From assembly GCA_023256475.1 (NCBI GenBank), contig JAGDXP010000008.1, forward strand, positions 1 through 60,211: DNA of 60,211 bases. Reading direction: 5' to 3'. Under the pieces are notes generated by a model. It saw only the letters and a list, made by a program, of their open reading frames with translations, had not been told where the DNA came from and made no database searches. Origin of the DNA: Thermoplasmata archaeon (lineage in GTDB: Archaea > Thermoplasmatota > Thermoplasmata > Thermoplasmatales > GCA-001856825). The position numbers and the translations under genes are program-made. Each line of letters begins with the position of its first letter. Position 1 is the first letter of the stretch. Positions 46,959 to 55,627 of this stretch are shown piece after piece.

Positions 46959-48852
46959 AGGACTTGTGGCATATGCTTTAATTGGATTAATAATTATAAG
47001 TAGTATAGGTATTGCAAATGGTCAGGTACCTGCTAGCTTAATAGTTGATAGGTCAGGTTGGTTTAGTCTTCAGAGTTCGCAACTTGTTGAACCGGGTATG
47101 AACAATATACCGTTGGTTGTTAATTTCATTGTGGAATCTGCTACAACAATTTATAATCTAAACGTATCCGTAAACGTTACATACCCGCAATACTTTGTTT
47201 ACACTTACGTTCACGGCCCTAACAAGAATTTGAGAAGCTATTACATTATTCCAGAAGCCAATCCTGGTGAGAATTTCAGTATAGTTCAATTACTTAATAT
47301 AAGCCCCGAAACACCCACAGGATACTATCAAATGTACCTGAATTATTCGTATGATACGTCTACAGCTTCATATAATGGCACAGCTCCGTTCATAGTACCT
47401 GTCCTTGGTTATGCTAAGCCAGTAGTAGCAAATGCGTTCTTTGGAACTAAGAATAACTCCATTTACGCCACCTCATACATGAGCAATGTACCCATAACTA
47501 TAATACTTGAGAATATGGGTAATTCACCTGCATTTAACCTAAGCGTAAACTTTACCCCTTCTTATCCACTGAGTGGATTTAGCCAGCATATACCGGTATC
47601 TGGTATTCCACAGTATGGTACAATCCCAGTTACTTTTCTTGTCAGCATTGGAAATGCAACTGAAAGGATCAAACAGAATTTAACTGTTACATACAACAAT
47701 GGGATTAGAGAAAATCTAAGTTTTACCTTATTCTTAGCAGGTTATCCCACGATTAAGGTGGCTCAGTCCTACATTAATCTGGGTAATGTTGCCCCTTCAA
47801 ATGGATTGAAGGGGGTACCATTAACGGTCTATATTGAAGATGTTTCCATAGTTCCTGCCACGAATGTGACCATAGTTTTCCATCCAAACTACCCGCTGGA
47901 AGGTGCAATACAATATGTTAACATTAGTGCCATACCATCATACGGTATTATACCTATAAATTTTATTGTAAATATAAGTGGATCAGCTTATGTTGCAAAC
48001 GAATCAATTAATGTTTATTACAATGGATCTTGGAATGTATTAACTTTCCATGTTATTATCGCCGGAACACCAAAAATAGACCTTGTAACATATTACACTG
48101 AACCCACGTGGGTATATGAAGACGAGCAATATGTAATCTTGAAGGCCATATTCGTTAATTCTGGAAATGGACTTGCAAAGAATTTTAATGTGAGCGCATC
48201 CTCATCTCAGTTTAACATATCCCAAGTAGTATACCATTTCCCCTTGGTTGGTCCTGGCCAGATCATTAATATTACCTATGTTATGTCAACCGGAAATATA
48301 AGTGGAAATAATTCGATTATACTTTCCACAACATATGGAAATTTTTCGTTGTTTGTGAAGGTTTTACCTACGCCCTTGCTTAATGTTACTCCCAATGTTC
48401 CCACTGTTTATCCTGGTTCTAACAAAAACCTCTTTGTCTTTAAATTGACAAATTACGGCCCTGAGACCATTTATGGAATTAATATACATATCCTGACACC
48501 AGATGTTTTCTACATCGACGTGCCTTCCTCAAATGCGTTGGGTTATCTGACAGCAAACAATATAACCTTTGGGAGCCTAAAACCTGGACAATCTCTCATA
48601 ATAACTTTCTTAATTGATGTAAGATCCTCAACATCCGTGGGCCAGTATCCATCACAGCTGTTTGTCTCCTACAGGCTCAATAATTCACCATACGTCTTCT
48701 TCACCGTTTTCGGATTCAACGTTAACGTTAACTATACGGGTTTCCAAAAGATAACATCAGGCTATTATCTTCCTGAATTCATCGTTGCCTTTGCCTTAAT
48801 CCTTATTGTGGTTGTGTCCTTGATAATTGTTAGAAGAAGAAGGAATAAATAA
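46951..48852 (+). CDS. Secreted, membrane-anchored surface protein (COG1361/CARDB-like)
   Basis: 633 residues with an N-terminal signal peptide (GLVAYALIGLIIISSIGIAN) and a single C-terminal helix (PEFIVAFALILIVVVSLIIV) followed by RRRRNK, an external protein held by a tail anchor. The ectodomain shows three or four repeated beta-sandwich units with matching phrases (PVTFLVSIGNATERIKQNLT, PINFIVNISGSAYVANESIN). Many N-glycosylation sequons occur. The MFS gene overlaps its start, so it probably belongs to the transporter system or is co-regulated with it. Confidence 0.88.
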   Translation: MNKGLVAYALIGLIIISSIGIANGQVPASLIVDRSGWFSLQSSQLVEPGMNNIPLVVNFIVESATTIYNLNVSVNVTYPQYFVYTYVHGPNKNLRSYYIIPEANPGENFSIVQLLNISPETPTGYYQMYLNYSYDTSTASYNGTAPFIVPVLGYAKPVVANAFFGTKNNSIYATSYMSNVPITIILENMGNSPAFNLSVNFTPSYPLSGFSQHIPVSGIPQYGTIPVTFLVSIGNATERIKQNLTVTYNNGIRENLSFTLFLAGYPTIKVAQSYINLGNVAPSNGLKGVPLTVYIEDVSIVPATNVTIVFHPNYPLEGAIQYVNISAIPSYGIIPINFIVNISGSAYVANESINVYYNGSWNVLTFHVIIAGTPKIDLVTYYTEPTWVYEDEQYVILKAIFVNSGNGLAKNFNVSASSSQFNISQVVYHFPLVGPGQIINITYVMSTGNISGNNSIILSTTYGNFSLFVKVLPTPLLNVTPNVPTVYPGSNKNLFVFKLTNYGPETIYGINIHILTPDVFYIDVPSSNALGYLTANNITFGSLKPGQSLIITFLIDVRSSTSVGQYPSQLFVSYRLNNSPYVFFTVFGFNVNVNYTGFQKITSGYYLPEFIVAFALILIVVVSLIIVRRRRNK

Positions 48853-48863
48853 TTTAATTAAAT

Positions 48864-51518
48864 TTATTTTAATAATTTTCCAAGTGTGTAATTCAGTATG
48901 TTTCCATTTTCTCCATAAGCAATTTCGGCCTCAGTGTCCAGCCTCAACTTACCTTCAAGAACTGTTGCATTTTCCCCGTTAAATATAATTCTCACTTTCG
49001 CACCAGGGACTAATTTATCTATTTCAATGGAAACTGTTTCATTGCCATTTAGCCTAATATCAGATGTTTTCGCTTCAATGGGTAAAATTCCCATGGCTGC
49101 GAGATTGCTCCTGTGAATTCTTTCAAAACTTTCCGCCACGACGGCTCTTACCCCAAGAAGATAGGGAGCCTTGGCTGCCCAATCTCTGCTACTCCCAGCA
49201 CCGTACATCTTCCCTGCAACCACTACAAGCTCCTTTCCGTCTTTTTGATATTCCGTTGAAGCATCGAATATGGTCATGAGCTTGCCATCTGGGTAATGGA
49301 TTGTATATCCGCCCTGCCTGTCTACCATTAAATTTCTTATCTTTACGTTGGCAAATCCTCCCCTGACCATGACCTCGTGATTTCCTCTCCTCGCGCCATA
49401 GGTGTTGAATTCATCTGGGGGAACGCCTCTCTCCATCAAATATTTAGCTGCTGGAATATCCACTGATTCCAAAGCTTTTGGCCCCATCTTCTTGAAGTCA
49501 TCCCATATCTTTCTGTATTTCTCCAAATCTGTTACGATATTTCCTGCAGGAGATATGTGGTCCGTGGTTATCCTGTCTCCAAATATTGCCAGAATCCTCG
49601 CATCCTTGATATTCCCTATCTTTTTGATGTTTTCAAACCATGGTGGTTCTAATATGTATGTGGATTTCTTGTCAAATTCGTATACATTCCCCTTTGGAAT
49701 TGCCAGTGCTTTCCACTCCTCCACACCTTCGAATATCTTTTTCTTCCTTTCTATATATAGATTTCTGCTTATGAACATGTCCTCATATTTCTTAATTTCC
49801 TGCTTTTCGGGCCATATGTCCTTGAGATAAACAGGATTTCCATTGGGGTCGTAACCTATTGGTTCGTTGTAAAAATCTATGTCAATCCTACCAGCTATGG
49901 CGTATGCCACTACCAGCAGTGGAGAGGCCAAGAAAGCCCCCTTAACATAAGGGTTTATCCTTCCCTCAAAATTCCTGTTTCCGCTTAAAACCGCAGCTGT
50001 GTAAATCTTTTCATTCTTGATTGCCTGCTCAACTTCTGGAATTAATGGCCCTGCGTTACCGATGCAGGTGGTGCACCCGAACCCTACTATGTGGAACCCT
50101 AATGCTTCCAAGTAAGGCATAAGCCCTGATCTTTTCAAATACTCTGAAACAACTGGGCTTCCGGGTGCAAAGCTTGTCTTGACATAATATTTGGTCCTAA
50201 GTCCTCTTTCTACCGCGTTCCTTGCTAGTAATGCTGCGCCAACCAATACATCTGGATTGGATGTGTTTGTACAGGAAGTTATGGCAGCAATTACTACGGA
50301 TCCGTCCTTCAATTCATCCACATTGCCGTTAATTTTCAAAATCTTTGATTTCCTTTCATTGCTTCCTCTCTCTTTTGAAATTGTTTCACTTATTAAATTG
50401 TTTAATACCCTATTGTCTTTAAGTGAAATTCTGTCCTCTGGATTTGCTGGGCCTGCTATACTCGGTTCTACTGATGAGAGATCAAATTCAAGATACCTAT
50501 CATATTCCTTATCCTTCCCATCATAAAACAGGCCCATTTTCTTGGCATACTCCCTTATCATTGCAATGTGCTCTTCTTCCCTGCCAGTTTTGTACAGGTA
50601 GTCAAGGGTCTCTTCCATCAGTGGGAAAAATCCCACAGTGGCTCCGTACTCTGGGGCCATGTTTGAAATTGTAGATTTGTCCTGAGTGCTTAAGTATGAT
50701 AACCCTGGACCATAGAATTCTACAAATTTTCCCACTACGTTGTTTTTTCTTAGAAATTCCGTAATGGAGAGGACTATATCTGTGGCTGTAACGCCTTCAC
50801 GTGGTGCATTTAATAATTTGACACCTACAACCTCCGGAACCAATATATATGAGGGTTCACCAACAATTACTGCTTCAGCTTCTAGACCGCCTACACCCCA
50901 TCCCAGCACAGAAATTCCATTTACCATGGTTGTATGGGAATCCGTACCGATTACAGTATCAGGAAATACCACACCGTCCCTCTGTGAAACTACATCCGCT
51001 AAAAATTCTATATTAACTTGATGAACTATTCCATTTCCAGGAGGTACAACCCTCATATTCCTGAAGTTCTCCTGGGCCCATTTTAATAATGCATATCTTT
51101 CCTTATTTCTTTCATATTCCAGTTTTCTGTTTTCTAATATGGCAAATGAAGTTCCGAATTTATCTACCTGTAATGAATGGTCGGCAACCAAATCCACCGG
51201 AATTACTGGATTTATATCCTCAGGATTCTTGCCACGCCTGGAATATGCATTTCTCATGGCAACTATGTCAAGAATAACCGGCACACCAGTATAGTCCTGT
51301 AAAATTACCCTTGAGGGGTAATATGGAATTTCCACCTTTTTCCCGGAGAGGAAGTTTTCTATGTCGTCCTGTGTGACAACTCCGTTGCCCAGATGCCTTA
51401 GAAGATTCTCCAATACTATTTTCTTTGTATATGGAAGCTTGTCCACTTTTTCTTTATCAAGTGAATCAAATGAAAAAATTCTAAATTTCCTACCATTAAC
51501 TTCCAATTCTGAAGGCAT
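48864..51518 (-). CDS. acnA: Aconitate hydratase (AcnA type)
   Basis: 884 residues, the monomeric citrate/isocitrate isomerase of the TCA cycle. Landmarks are TVIGTDSHTTMVNGISVLGW, AAITSCTNTSNPDVLVGA (first cluster Cys), FGCTTCIGNAG (the other two Cys) and the swivel-domain segments YGARRGNHEVMVRGGFANV and KMYGAGSSRDWAAKAPYLLG with the catalytic Ser. It is full length with no visible defects. An AT-rich region (AATTAATTAATGATAA) 15-30 bases before the ATG may be its promoter, giving a leaderless transcript. Confidence 0.97.
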   Translation of the reverse strand: MPSELEVNGRKFRIFSFDSLDKEKVDKLPYTKKIVLENLLRHLGNGVVTQDDIENFLSGKKVEIPYYPSRVILQDYTGVPVILDIVAMRNAYSRRGKNPEDINPVIPVDLVADHSLQVDKFGTSFAILENRKLEYERNKERYALLKWAQENFRNMRVVPPGNGIVHQVNIEFLADVVSQRDGVVFPDTVIGTDSHTTMVNGISVLGWGVGGLEAEAVIVGEPSYILVPEVVGVKLLNAPREGVTATDIVLSITEFLRKNNVVGKFVEFYGPGLSYLSTQDKSTISNMAPEYGATVGFFPLMEETLDYLYKTGREEEHIAMIREYAKKMGLFYDGKDKEYDRYLEFDLSSVEPSIAGPANPEDRISLKDNRVLNNLISETISKERGSNERKSKILKINGNVDELKDGSVVIAAITSCTNTSNPDVLVGAALLARNAVERGLRTKYYVKTSFAPGSPVVSEYLKRSGLMPYLEALGFHIVGFGCTTCIGNAGPLIPEVEQAIKNEKIYTAAVLSGNRNFEGRINPYVKGAFLASPLLVVAYAIAGRIDIDFYNEPIGYDPNGNPVYLKDIWPEKQEIKKYEDMFISRNLYIERKKKIFEGVEEWKALAIPKGNVYEFDKKSTYILEPPWFENIKKIGNIKDARILAIFGDRITTDHISPAGNIVTDLEKYRKIWDDFKKMGPKALESVDIPAAKYLMERGVPPDEFNTYGARRGNHEVMVRGGFANVKIRNLMVDRQGGYTIHYPDGKLMTIFDASTEYQKDGKELVVVAGKMYGAGSSRDWAAKAPYLLGVRAVVAESFERIHRSNLAAMGILPIEAKTSDIRLNGNETVSIEIDKLVPGAKVRIIFNGENATVLEGKLRLDTEAEIAYGENGNILNYTLGKLLK

Positions 51519-51558
51519 GGCTCTATATTATCATTAATTAATTATTCTTTGTGATGCA

Positions 51559-51924
51559 TCAATGATGGTGGTGTTCGTGCCTATGCATACCATGGGCCCT
51601 CATGGCATCATCTTCTGTTGCTTCCGTCAGCTTACCCTCTAGCAGTTTCGAAACTGCATCCTGACTTTCTCCCGAATAAAAGTATATTTTCTTCCCTTTG
51701 TTAGCAGCTAACCTTATGCAAGGCGGACCACATCTTTCAGTTATTATGACATCTACTGTAGGCTCTTTTCTTAAAAGATCCATCATCTTCTGAAGACCTG
51801 GGTGATCCTCATACTCTCCTAATTCAATCACTTTGGATTCTAGATCATTATCAAGTATCATGGCATTTTCGCCTTCATCCATAGGGGCTATTTTTCCATT
51901 TTTTGTCATAATAGCGATTCGCAT
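51559..51924 (-). CDS. NifX/NifB-like iron-molybdenum cofactor-binding domain protein with His tail
   Basis: 121 residues of the dinitrogenase iron-molybdenum cofactor biosynthesis superfamily (MRIAIMTKNGKIAPMDEGEN; VDVIITERCGPPCIRLA). The CGPPC motif could bind a metal or cluster. The last twelve residues include HGMHRHEHHHH, a probable metal-chelating tail. No nitrogenase genes are near; many archaea have such small domains of unknown role, possibly in iron-sulfur or metal handling next to aconitase. An ATG two codons upstream (51930) is possible. Confidence 0.85.
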   Translation of the reverse strand: MRIAIMTKNGKIAPMDEGENAMILDNDLESKVIELGEYEDHPGLQKMMDLLRKEPTVDVIITERCGPPCIRLAANKGKKIYFYSGESQDAVSKLLEGKLTEATEDDAMRAHGMHRHEHHHH

Positions 51925-51998
51925 ATGCATATATCATTTACCCATTATTAAATCTTCACTAAGGAAAAAATTATACTATGAACTTAAATATACTTTTA

Positions 51999-53636
51999 AT
52001 GCCGGATGAAAAAAGGTGGATAAATGAGACTCTAACCCCCTGGAACAAAGGTAAGATTGAAAAAAGGACTAATAGTTCCAATATTGAACTAAAGCTCCTC
52101 TATGGTCCATGGGATATAAACATTGATTATGATAGAGATCTGGGTTTTCCCGGAGAATATCCCTTCACAAGGGGTGTTTATCCCGATATGTATAGGGGAA
52201 AACTATGGACCATGAGAATGTTTTCAGGTTTTGGCACTCCGGAAGACACAAATAATAGGCTAAAATATCTTCTTGCACATGGAGAAACTGGCTTAAGCAT
52301 TGCATTTGATATGCCAACCCTATATGGGTATGATGCTGACTCGGAGAGGGCCCATGGTGAAGTGGGAAAATGCGGAGTAAATGTATCCAGCCTACAAGAT
52401 ATGGAAACAATATTCAAGGATATACCCCTTGATAAAGTTTCAACTTCAATGACCATAAATGCGCCCGCGAATATTCTTATGGCGATGTATATAGTTGTGG
52501 GGGAGAAGCAGGGAGTTCCAAAGGAGAAGCTCTCAGGAACTGTTCAGGCTGATATTTTGAAAGAATACATTGCCCAGAAGGAATGGCTATATCCTCCCGA
52601 GGCACACATGAGAATAATAAGAGATATGATGGTTTATTCAACAAAATACATGCCCAAATGGAATTACATTTCAATCTCAGGTTATCATATTAGGGAGGCT
52701 GGTGCCAGTGCTGTCCAAGAGCTCGCATTCACACTTGCAGATGGATTCGAATATGTGAAAATGGGTATAGAAAATGGATTGGATGTTGATAGCTTTGCTC
52801 CTAGACTGAGTTTCTTTTTCAATAGTTCAATCAATTTCTTCGAAGAGATTGCCAAATTCAGGGCTGCTAGAAGAATATGGGCTAGAGAAATGAAGGAAAC
52901 TTACGGTGCTAAAAATCCAAGGAGCATGATTCTCCGATTCCATACCCAAACTTCTGGTTATACGCTTACATGGCAGCAACCCTATAACAATATTGTGAGA
53001 ACAGCCATTGAAGCACTGGCAGCAGTATTGGGTGGAACCCAGAGTCTCCATACAAATTCATTCGATGAAGCATGGGCCTTACCTTCAGAGCAGGCAGTAG
53101 AAATAGCATTGAGGACTCAACAGATATTAGCCTATGAGACAGGGGTAGCTGACGTCATAGATCCATTGGGTGGTTCATATTATGTTGAATATCTTACAGA
53201 CAAGATGGAAGAAGAGGCCTACAAATATTTTAGAATAATAGATAGTATGGGTGGAGTAGTTAATGCCATAAAGAATGGATATCTGCAAAGGGAAATTGCC
53301 GCAACGTCGTATGAACACCAAAAGAAGATCGAAAGTGGAGAGGAAAAAGTTGTTGGAGTTAACATATTCCAGAAGGAAAATGAACAGCCAATAAACATTT
53401 TGAAGATAGACTATACCGCTGAAAATCATCAGATAGATAGACTGAAGAGATTGAAGATGAAAAGGGATGAGAAAAAAGTTATAGAGAGTTTGGATAGATT
53501 GAGGGAAGTGTATCTGAGCAATGAGAATTCAATGGAAGCCGTCATAGAAGCAGTAAGGAATTACGCTACACTGGAGGAAATAGCCAACGTTGGAAGGGAG
53601 GTGTTTGGTGGGTGGAAGGAACCTATGATAATTTAG
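51999..53636 (+). CDS. mcmA1: Methylmalonyl-CoA mutase, large (substrate-binding) subunit
   Basis: 545 residues from MPDEKRW; an ATG at 51978 is upstream but a TATA-like AAAATTATAC then falls too close to it. Rearranges (R)-methylmalonyl-CoA and succinyl-CoA with adenosylcobalamin. Landmarks are GEYPFTRGVYPDMYRGKLWT, YGYDADSERAHGEVGKCGVN (substrate pocket), SISGYHIREAGASAVQELAF and LGGTQSLHTNSFDEAWALPS. The separate-subunit form is typical of archaea. The B12-binding subunit is downstream, overlapping. Neither methylmalonyl-CoA epimerase nor propionyl-CoA carboxylase is in the window. An ethylmalonyl- or isobutyryl-CoA mutase cannot be excluded. Confidence 0.93.
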   Translation: MPDEKRWINETLTPWNKGKIEKRTNSSNIELKLLYGPWDINIDYDRDLGFPGEYPFTRGVYPDMYRGKLWTMRMFSGFGTPEDTNNRLKYLLAHGETGLSIAFDMPTLYGYDADSERAHGEVGKCGVNVSSLQDMETIFKDIPLDKVSTSMTINAPANILMAMYIVVGEKQGVPKEKLSGTVQADILKEYIAQKEWLYPPEAHMRIIRDMMVYSTKYMPKWNYISISGYHIREAGASAVQELAFTLADGFEYVKMGIENGLDVDSFAPRLSFFFNSSINFFEEIAKFRAARRIWAREMKETYGAKNPRSMILRFHTQTSGYTLTWQQPYNNIVRTAIEALAAVLGGTQSLHTNSFDEAWALPSEQAVEIALRTQQILAYETGVADVIDPLGGSYYVEYLTDKMEEEAYKYFRIIDSMGGVVNAIKNGYLQREIAATSYEHQKKIESGEEKVVGVNIFQKENEQPINILKIDYTAENHQIDRLKRLKMKRDEKKVIESLDRLREVYLSNENSMEAVIEAVRNYATLEEIANVGREVFGGWKEPMII

Positions 53637-54082
53637 AGTCCAGATTCCCGGGAAGAAAAATTAGGGTTTTGGTTGCAAAGCCTGCATTGGACGGACATGA
53701 TAGAGGCGTTCTAATGCTAGCTAAAGCCCTGAGAGATGCAGGAATGGAGGTTCTATATGCTGGCCTCCTTCCAACACCTGAAAGGGTTGCTAGAATTGCG
53801 GTGGACGAAGATGTTGATGTGGTTGCATTGAGCCTACACAATGGTGCCCATCTTACGGCATTCCCCGAGGTTAAAAAATGGCTGGAAAAGTTAGGTGCTA
53901 GCGATATACAGTGTGTTGGAGGGGGAATAATTCCTCCAGAAGACAGAGAGAAGCTCGAAAAAATGGGGATTTCCGGAAATTACGGGCCAGGCACACCATT
54001 ATCTGTCATAATAGATCATATTAAAAAAGCGGCATACAAAAAATGGGAGCTGGAATTAAAGGAAAAAGAGAACAGAAATTAA
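53612..54082 (+). CDS. mcmA2: Methylmalonyl-CoA mutase, B12-binding subunit
   Basis: 156 residues, starting with GTG inside the end of the large subunit gene (25-base overlap; an upstream GGGAGGTG may serve as ribosome site). It has the cobalamin-binding signature LDGHDRG (His ligand to cobalt), with a Rossmann-like VLYAGLLPTPERVARIAV, SLHNGAH and CVGGGIIP. It pairs with the large subunit to form the active mutase. The stop overlaps that of the convergent UPF0147 gene. Confidence 0.95.
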   Translation: MEGTYDNLESRFPGRKIRVLVAKPALDGHDRGVLMLAKALRDAGMEVLYAGLLPTPERVARIAVDEDVDVVALSLHNGAHLTAFPEVKKWLEKLGASDIQCVGGGIIPPEDREKLEKMGISGNYGPGTPLSVIIDHIKKAAYKKWELELKEKENRN

Positions 54083-54363
54083 TTTTTTGAGCCAGAGGTT
54101 TTCTTCTGAACTATTTCCAATTTTCCCATTATCATGTATACGGCAGTTCTTGCATGAGGCGGCATATTGGGATCGTTGACAATCTCATCTAGGGATATAA
54201 CTGATGATGCTGCCCTAACATCTATTGGCGTCTTATCTGATGCTAGCTTTGTACGGATATTCTGTATATTTTTTCTTATGTTCCTTGGTATTGAAAAATC
54301 AGCCAACAGTTCATCTAATATCTTTAGAGATTCATCAAACAGTTGCTGTGTCTCACTATCCAT
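54079..54363 (-). CDS. UPF0147 family protein
   Basis: 94 residues from the ATG at 54363, supported by GAGGTG upstream; a GTG at 54372 is the alternative. The whole protein matches the archaeal UPF0147 pattern (SIPRNIRKNIQNIRTKLAS; VRAASSVISLDEIVNDPNMP; HARTAVYMIMGKLE). A helical protein of unknown function that is conserved across archaea. It follows the Lrp-type ligand-domain gene on the same strand with a short gap. Confidence 0.93.
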   Translation of the reverse strand: MDSETQQLFDESLKILDELLADFSIPRNIRKNIQNIRTKLASDKTPIDVRAASSVISLDEIVNDPNMPPHARTAVYMIMGKLEIVQKKTSGSKN

Positions 54364-54374
54364 AATAACCACCT

Positions 54375-54674
54375 CTATTTGAAAACTATGCCTCTGTCTT
54401 TAAATATACTTATAACCATTGAGGTTTGAGAATCTTTTATACCTTCCTTATTGCGAAGATCCTTTAATAGGAACTTTTTCATAGAATCCACATCAGGAAA
54501 ACGAACCTTCAGTATTAGATCCCATTCACCAGTTACCAAATATATATCCTCAACATAATTAATTTCCTGCAACGACTTTGATATTTCTTCAATTTTATCT
54601 GTACTAGTTTTAACATGTATAACTGCTGTTACGACCTTTGATCCGCTGATATTGTCCAAGTTTTCTTCAGACAT
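54375..54674 (-). CDS. Stand-alone Lrp/AsnC-type ligand-binding (RAM) domain protein
   Basis: 99 residues from the ATG at 54674. It has the alpha-beta RAM fold (VVTAVIHVKTSTDKIEEISK; EDIYLVTGEWDLILKVRFPD; SMVISIFKDRGIVF) and no helix-turn-helix. Such proteins bind amino acids or modulate Lrp partners. A TTG three codons upstream is the alternative start. It is closely followed by the UPF0147 gene and may share its transcript. Confidence 0.88.
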   Translation of the reverse strand: MSEENLDNISGSKVVTAVIHVKTSTDKIEEISKSLQEINYVEDIYLVTGEWDLILKVRFPDVDSMKKFLLKDLRNKEGIKDSQTSMVISIFKDRGIVFK

Positions 54675-54715
54675 ATCTATCAAATAACGTATTTTAAACT
54701 CAAAAAAAAGCTTTT

Positions 54716-54997
54716 CTAAATCTTAAAACCGTAATTATCTTCGATGAGTTTCTTAAACCTCTCATAATCCCTTATGAAATTTACCCCTTTATTTGTCAAT
54801 TTCAATATTTGCTTTTCACCATCTTCGATCATTTCTAGTAAACCATTTGCTATGAGATATTCAGAGATTTCCTTATATTTTGAATGCGTTATATTTGCCT
54901 TCCTCAAAATATATGAGACCTGGCTATCACTATCCGATTCCTGAACGCATTTCAGGAAATCAACTATAACTTGAATTTCATTCCTGTTCCTTCTCAT
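54716..54997 (-). CDS. Winged-helix DNA-binding protein (HTH_45-like)
   Basis: 93 residues comprising one winged helix: EIQVIVDFLKCVQES, SYILRKANITHSKYKEISEYL, ANGLLEMIEDGEKQILKLTN, then a helix KGVNFIRDYERFKKLIEDNY. This pattern matches small archaeal regulators often found in chromosomes and viruses. Its start lies 20 bases inside the upstream membrane-protein gene, so the two form a pair, perhaps a membrane-linked regulatory unit. Confidence 0.85.
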   Translation of the reverse strand: MRRNRNEIQVIVDFLKCVQESDSDSQVSYILRKANITHSKYKEISEYLIANGLLEMIEDGEKQILKLTNKGVNFIRDYERFKKLIEDNYGFKI

Positions 54998-55535
54998 ATA
55001 TCAATTCACTTGGTAAAACCCATGGCGCAAAGAATAATATCAGGAATAAATCATATAAAGCAATGGATATAGGCAGAAAATTTCCCTGAATAAAAATAAA
55101 ATTCAGTAACTCGAACAGTATTGAGAAATCAAGGACTATCAAAGATATGAGGATTATAGGAGTGCCTTTTCTTTCGAGTTGCCTTTTTTCTAGGAATGAA
55201 AATGTCATAAAGAATGAAAAATATAAAGAAAGCGTTATTGTGACTTCCTCAACCAATCCAAATGGAAGGAAAAATACTTGATAAAGTGCCGCTTTTAAAT
55301 ACATTTGATATAGAATAACTATGGAGATGAACTGCAATATGAAAAATATGAACAATATGTACCAATAACCGTAAAATAAGCTGCTGATCACAGCGAGAAT
55401 TGATACGATTGATACTATTATGAATCTTCTGGCAATTGTGATATGTAGTTTTTTATCTTTAATGATTATGCTCAATAATGCCAGAATTATAATGGTAATC
55501 GAGCTTGAATCTGAAAAGACTATTATAGGATTCAT
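54978..55535 (-). CDS. Multi-pass membrane protein of unknown function
   Basis: 185 residues with about six predicted helices (ITIIILALLSIII; FIIVSIVSILAVISSLFYGY; ILFIFFILQFISIVILYQMY; an acid pair EE in a helix at VEEVTITLSLYF; ILISLIVLDFSILFELLNF; ISIALYDLFLILFFAPWVL). No enzymatic motif is clear. It is the first gene of a pair overlapping the winged-helix regulator. Confidence 0.75.
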   Translation of the reverse strand: MNPIIVFSDSSSITIIILALLSIIIKDKKLHITIARRFIIVSIVSILAVISSLFYGYWYILFIFFILQFISIVILYQMYLKAALYQVFFLPFGLVEEVTITLSLYFSFFMTFSFLEKRQLERKGTPIILISLIVLDFSILFELLNFIFIQGNFLPISIALYDLFLILFFAPWVLPSELIYEKEQE

Positions 55536-55589
55536 CTCAGTCTACAATATTTCACCTTAATAAAAAGATTTCATCCCCGATATGTTCAT

Positions 55590-55615
55590 AAATTAAAAAA
55601 AATTAATTTTAAGGA
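55590..55615 (-). terminator. T-tract terminator downstream of the giant pilin-like gene
   Basis: The minus strand carries AAAATTAATTTTTTTTAATTT shortly after the stop codon. The U-tract would end the transcript. No clear hairpin. Confidence 0.45.
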
Positions 55616-55627
55616 AATTTGATAATA

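Noticed and set aside
54978-55535. CPBP/CAAX-type membrane protease
   Set aside because: An EE pair occurs in one helix but the required EExxxR and later His motifs are missing.
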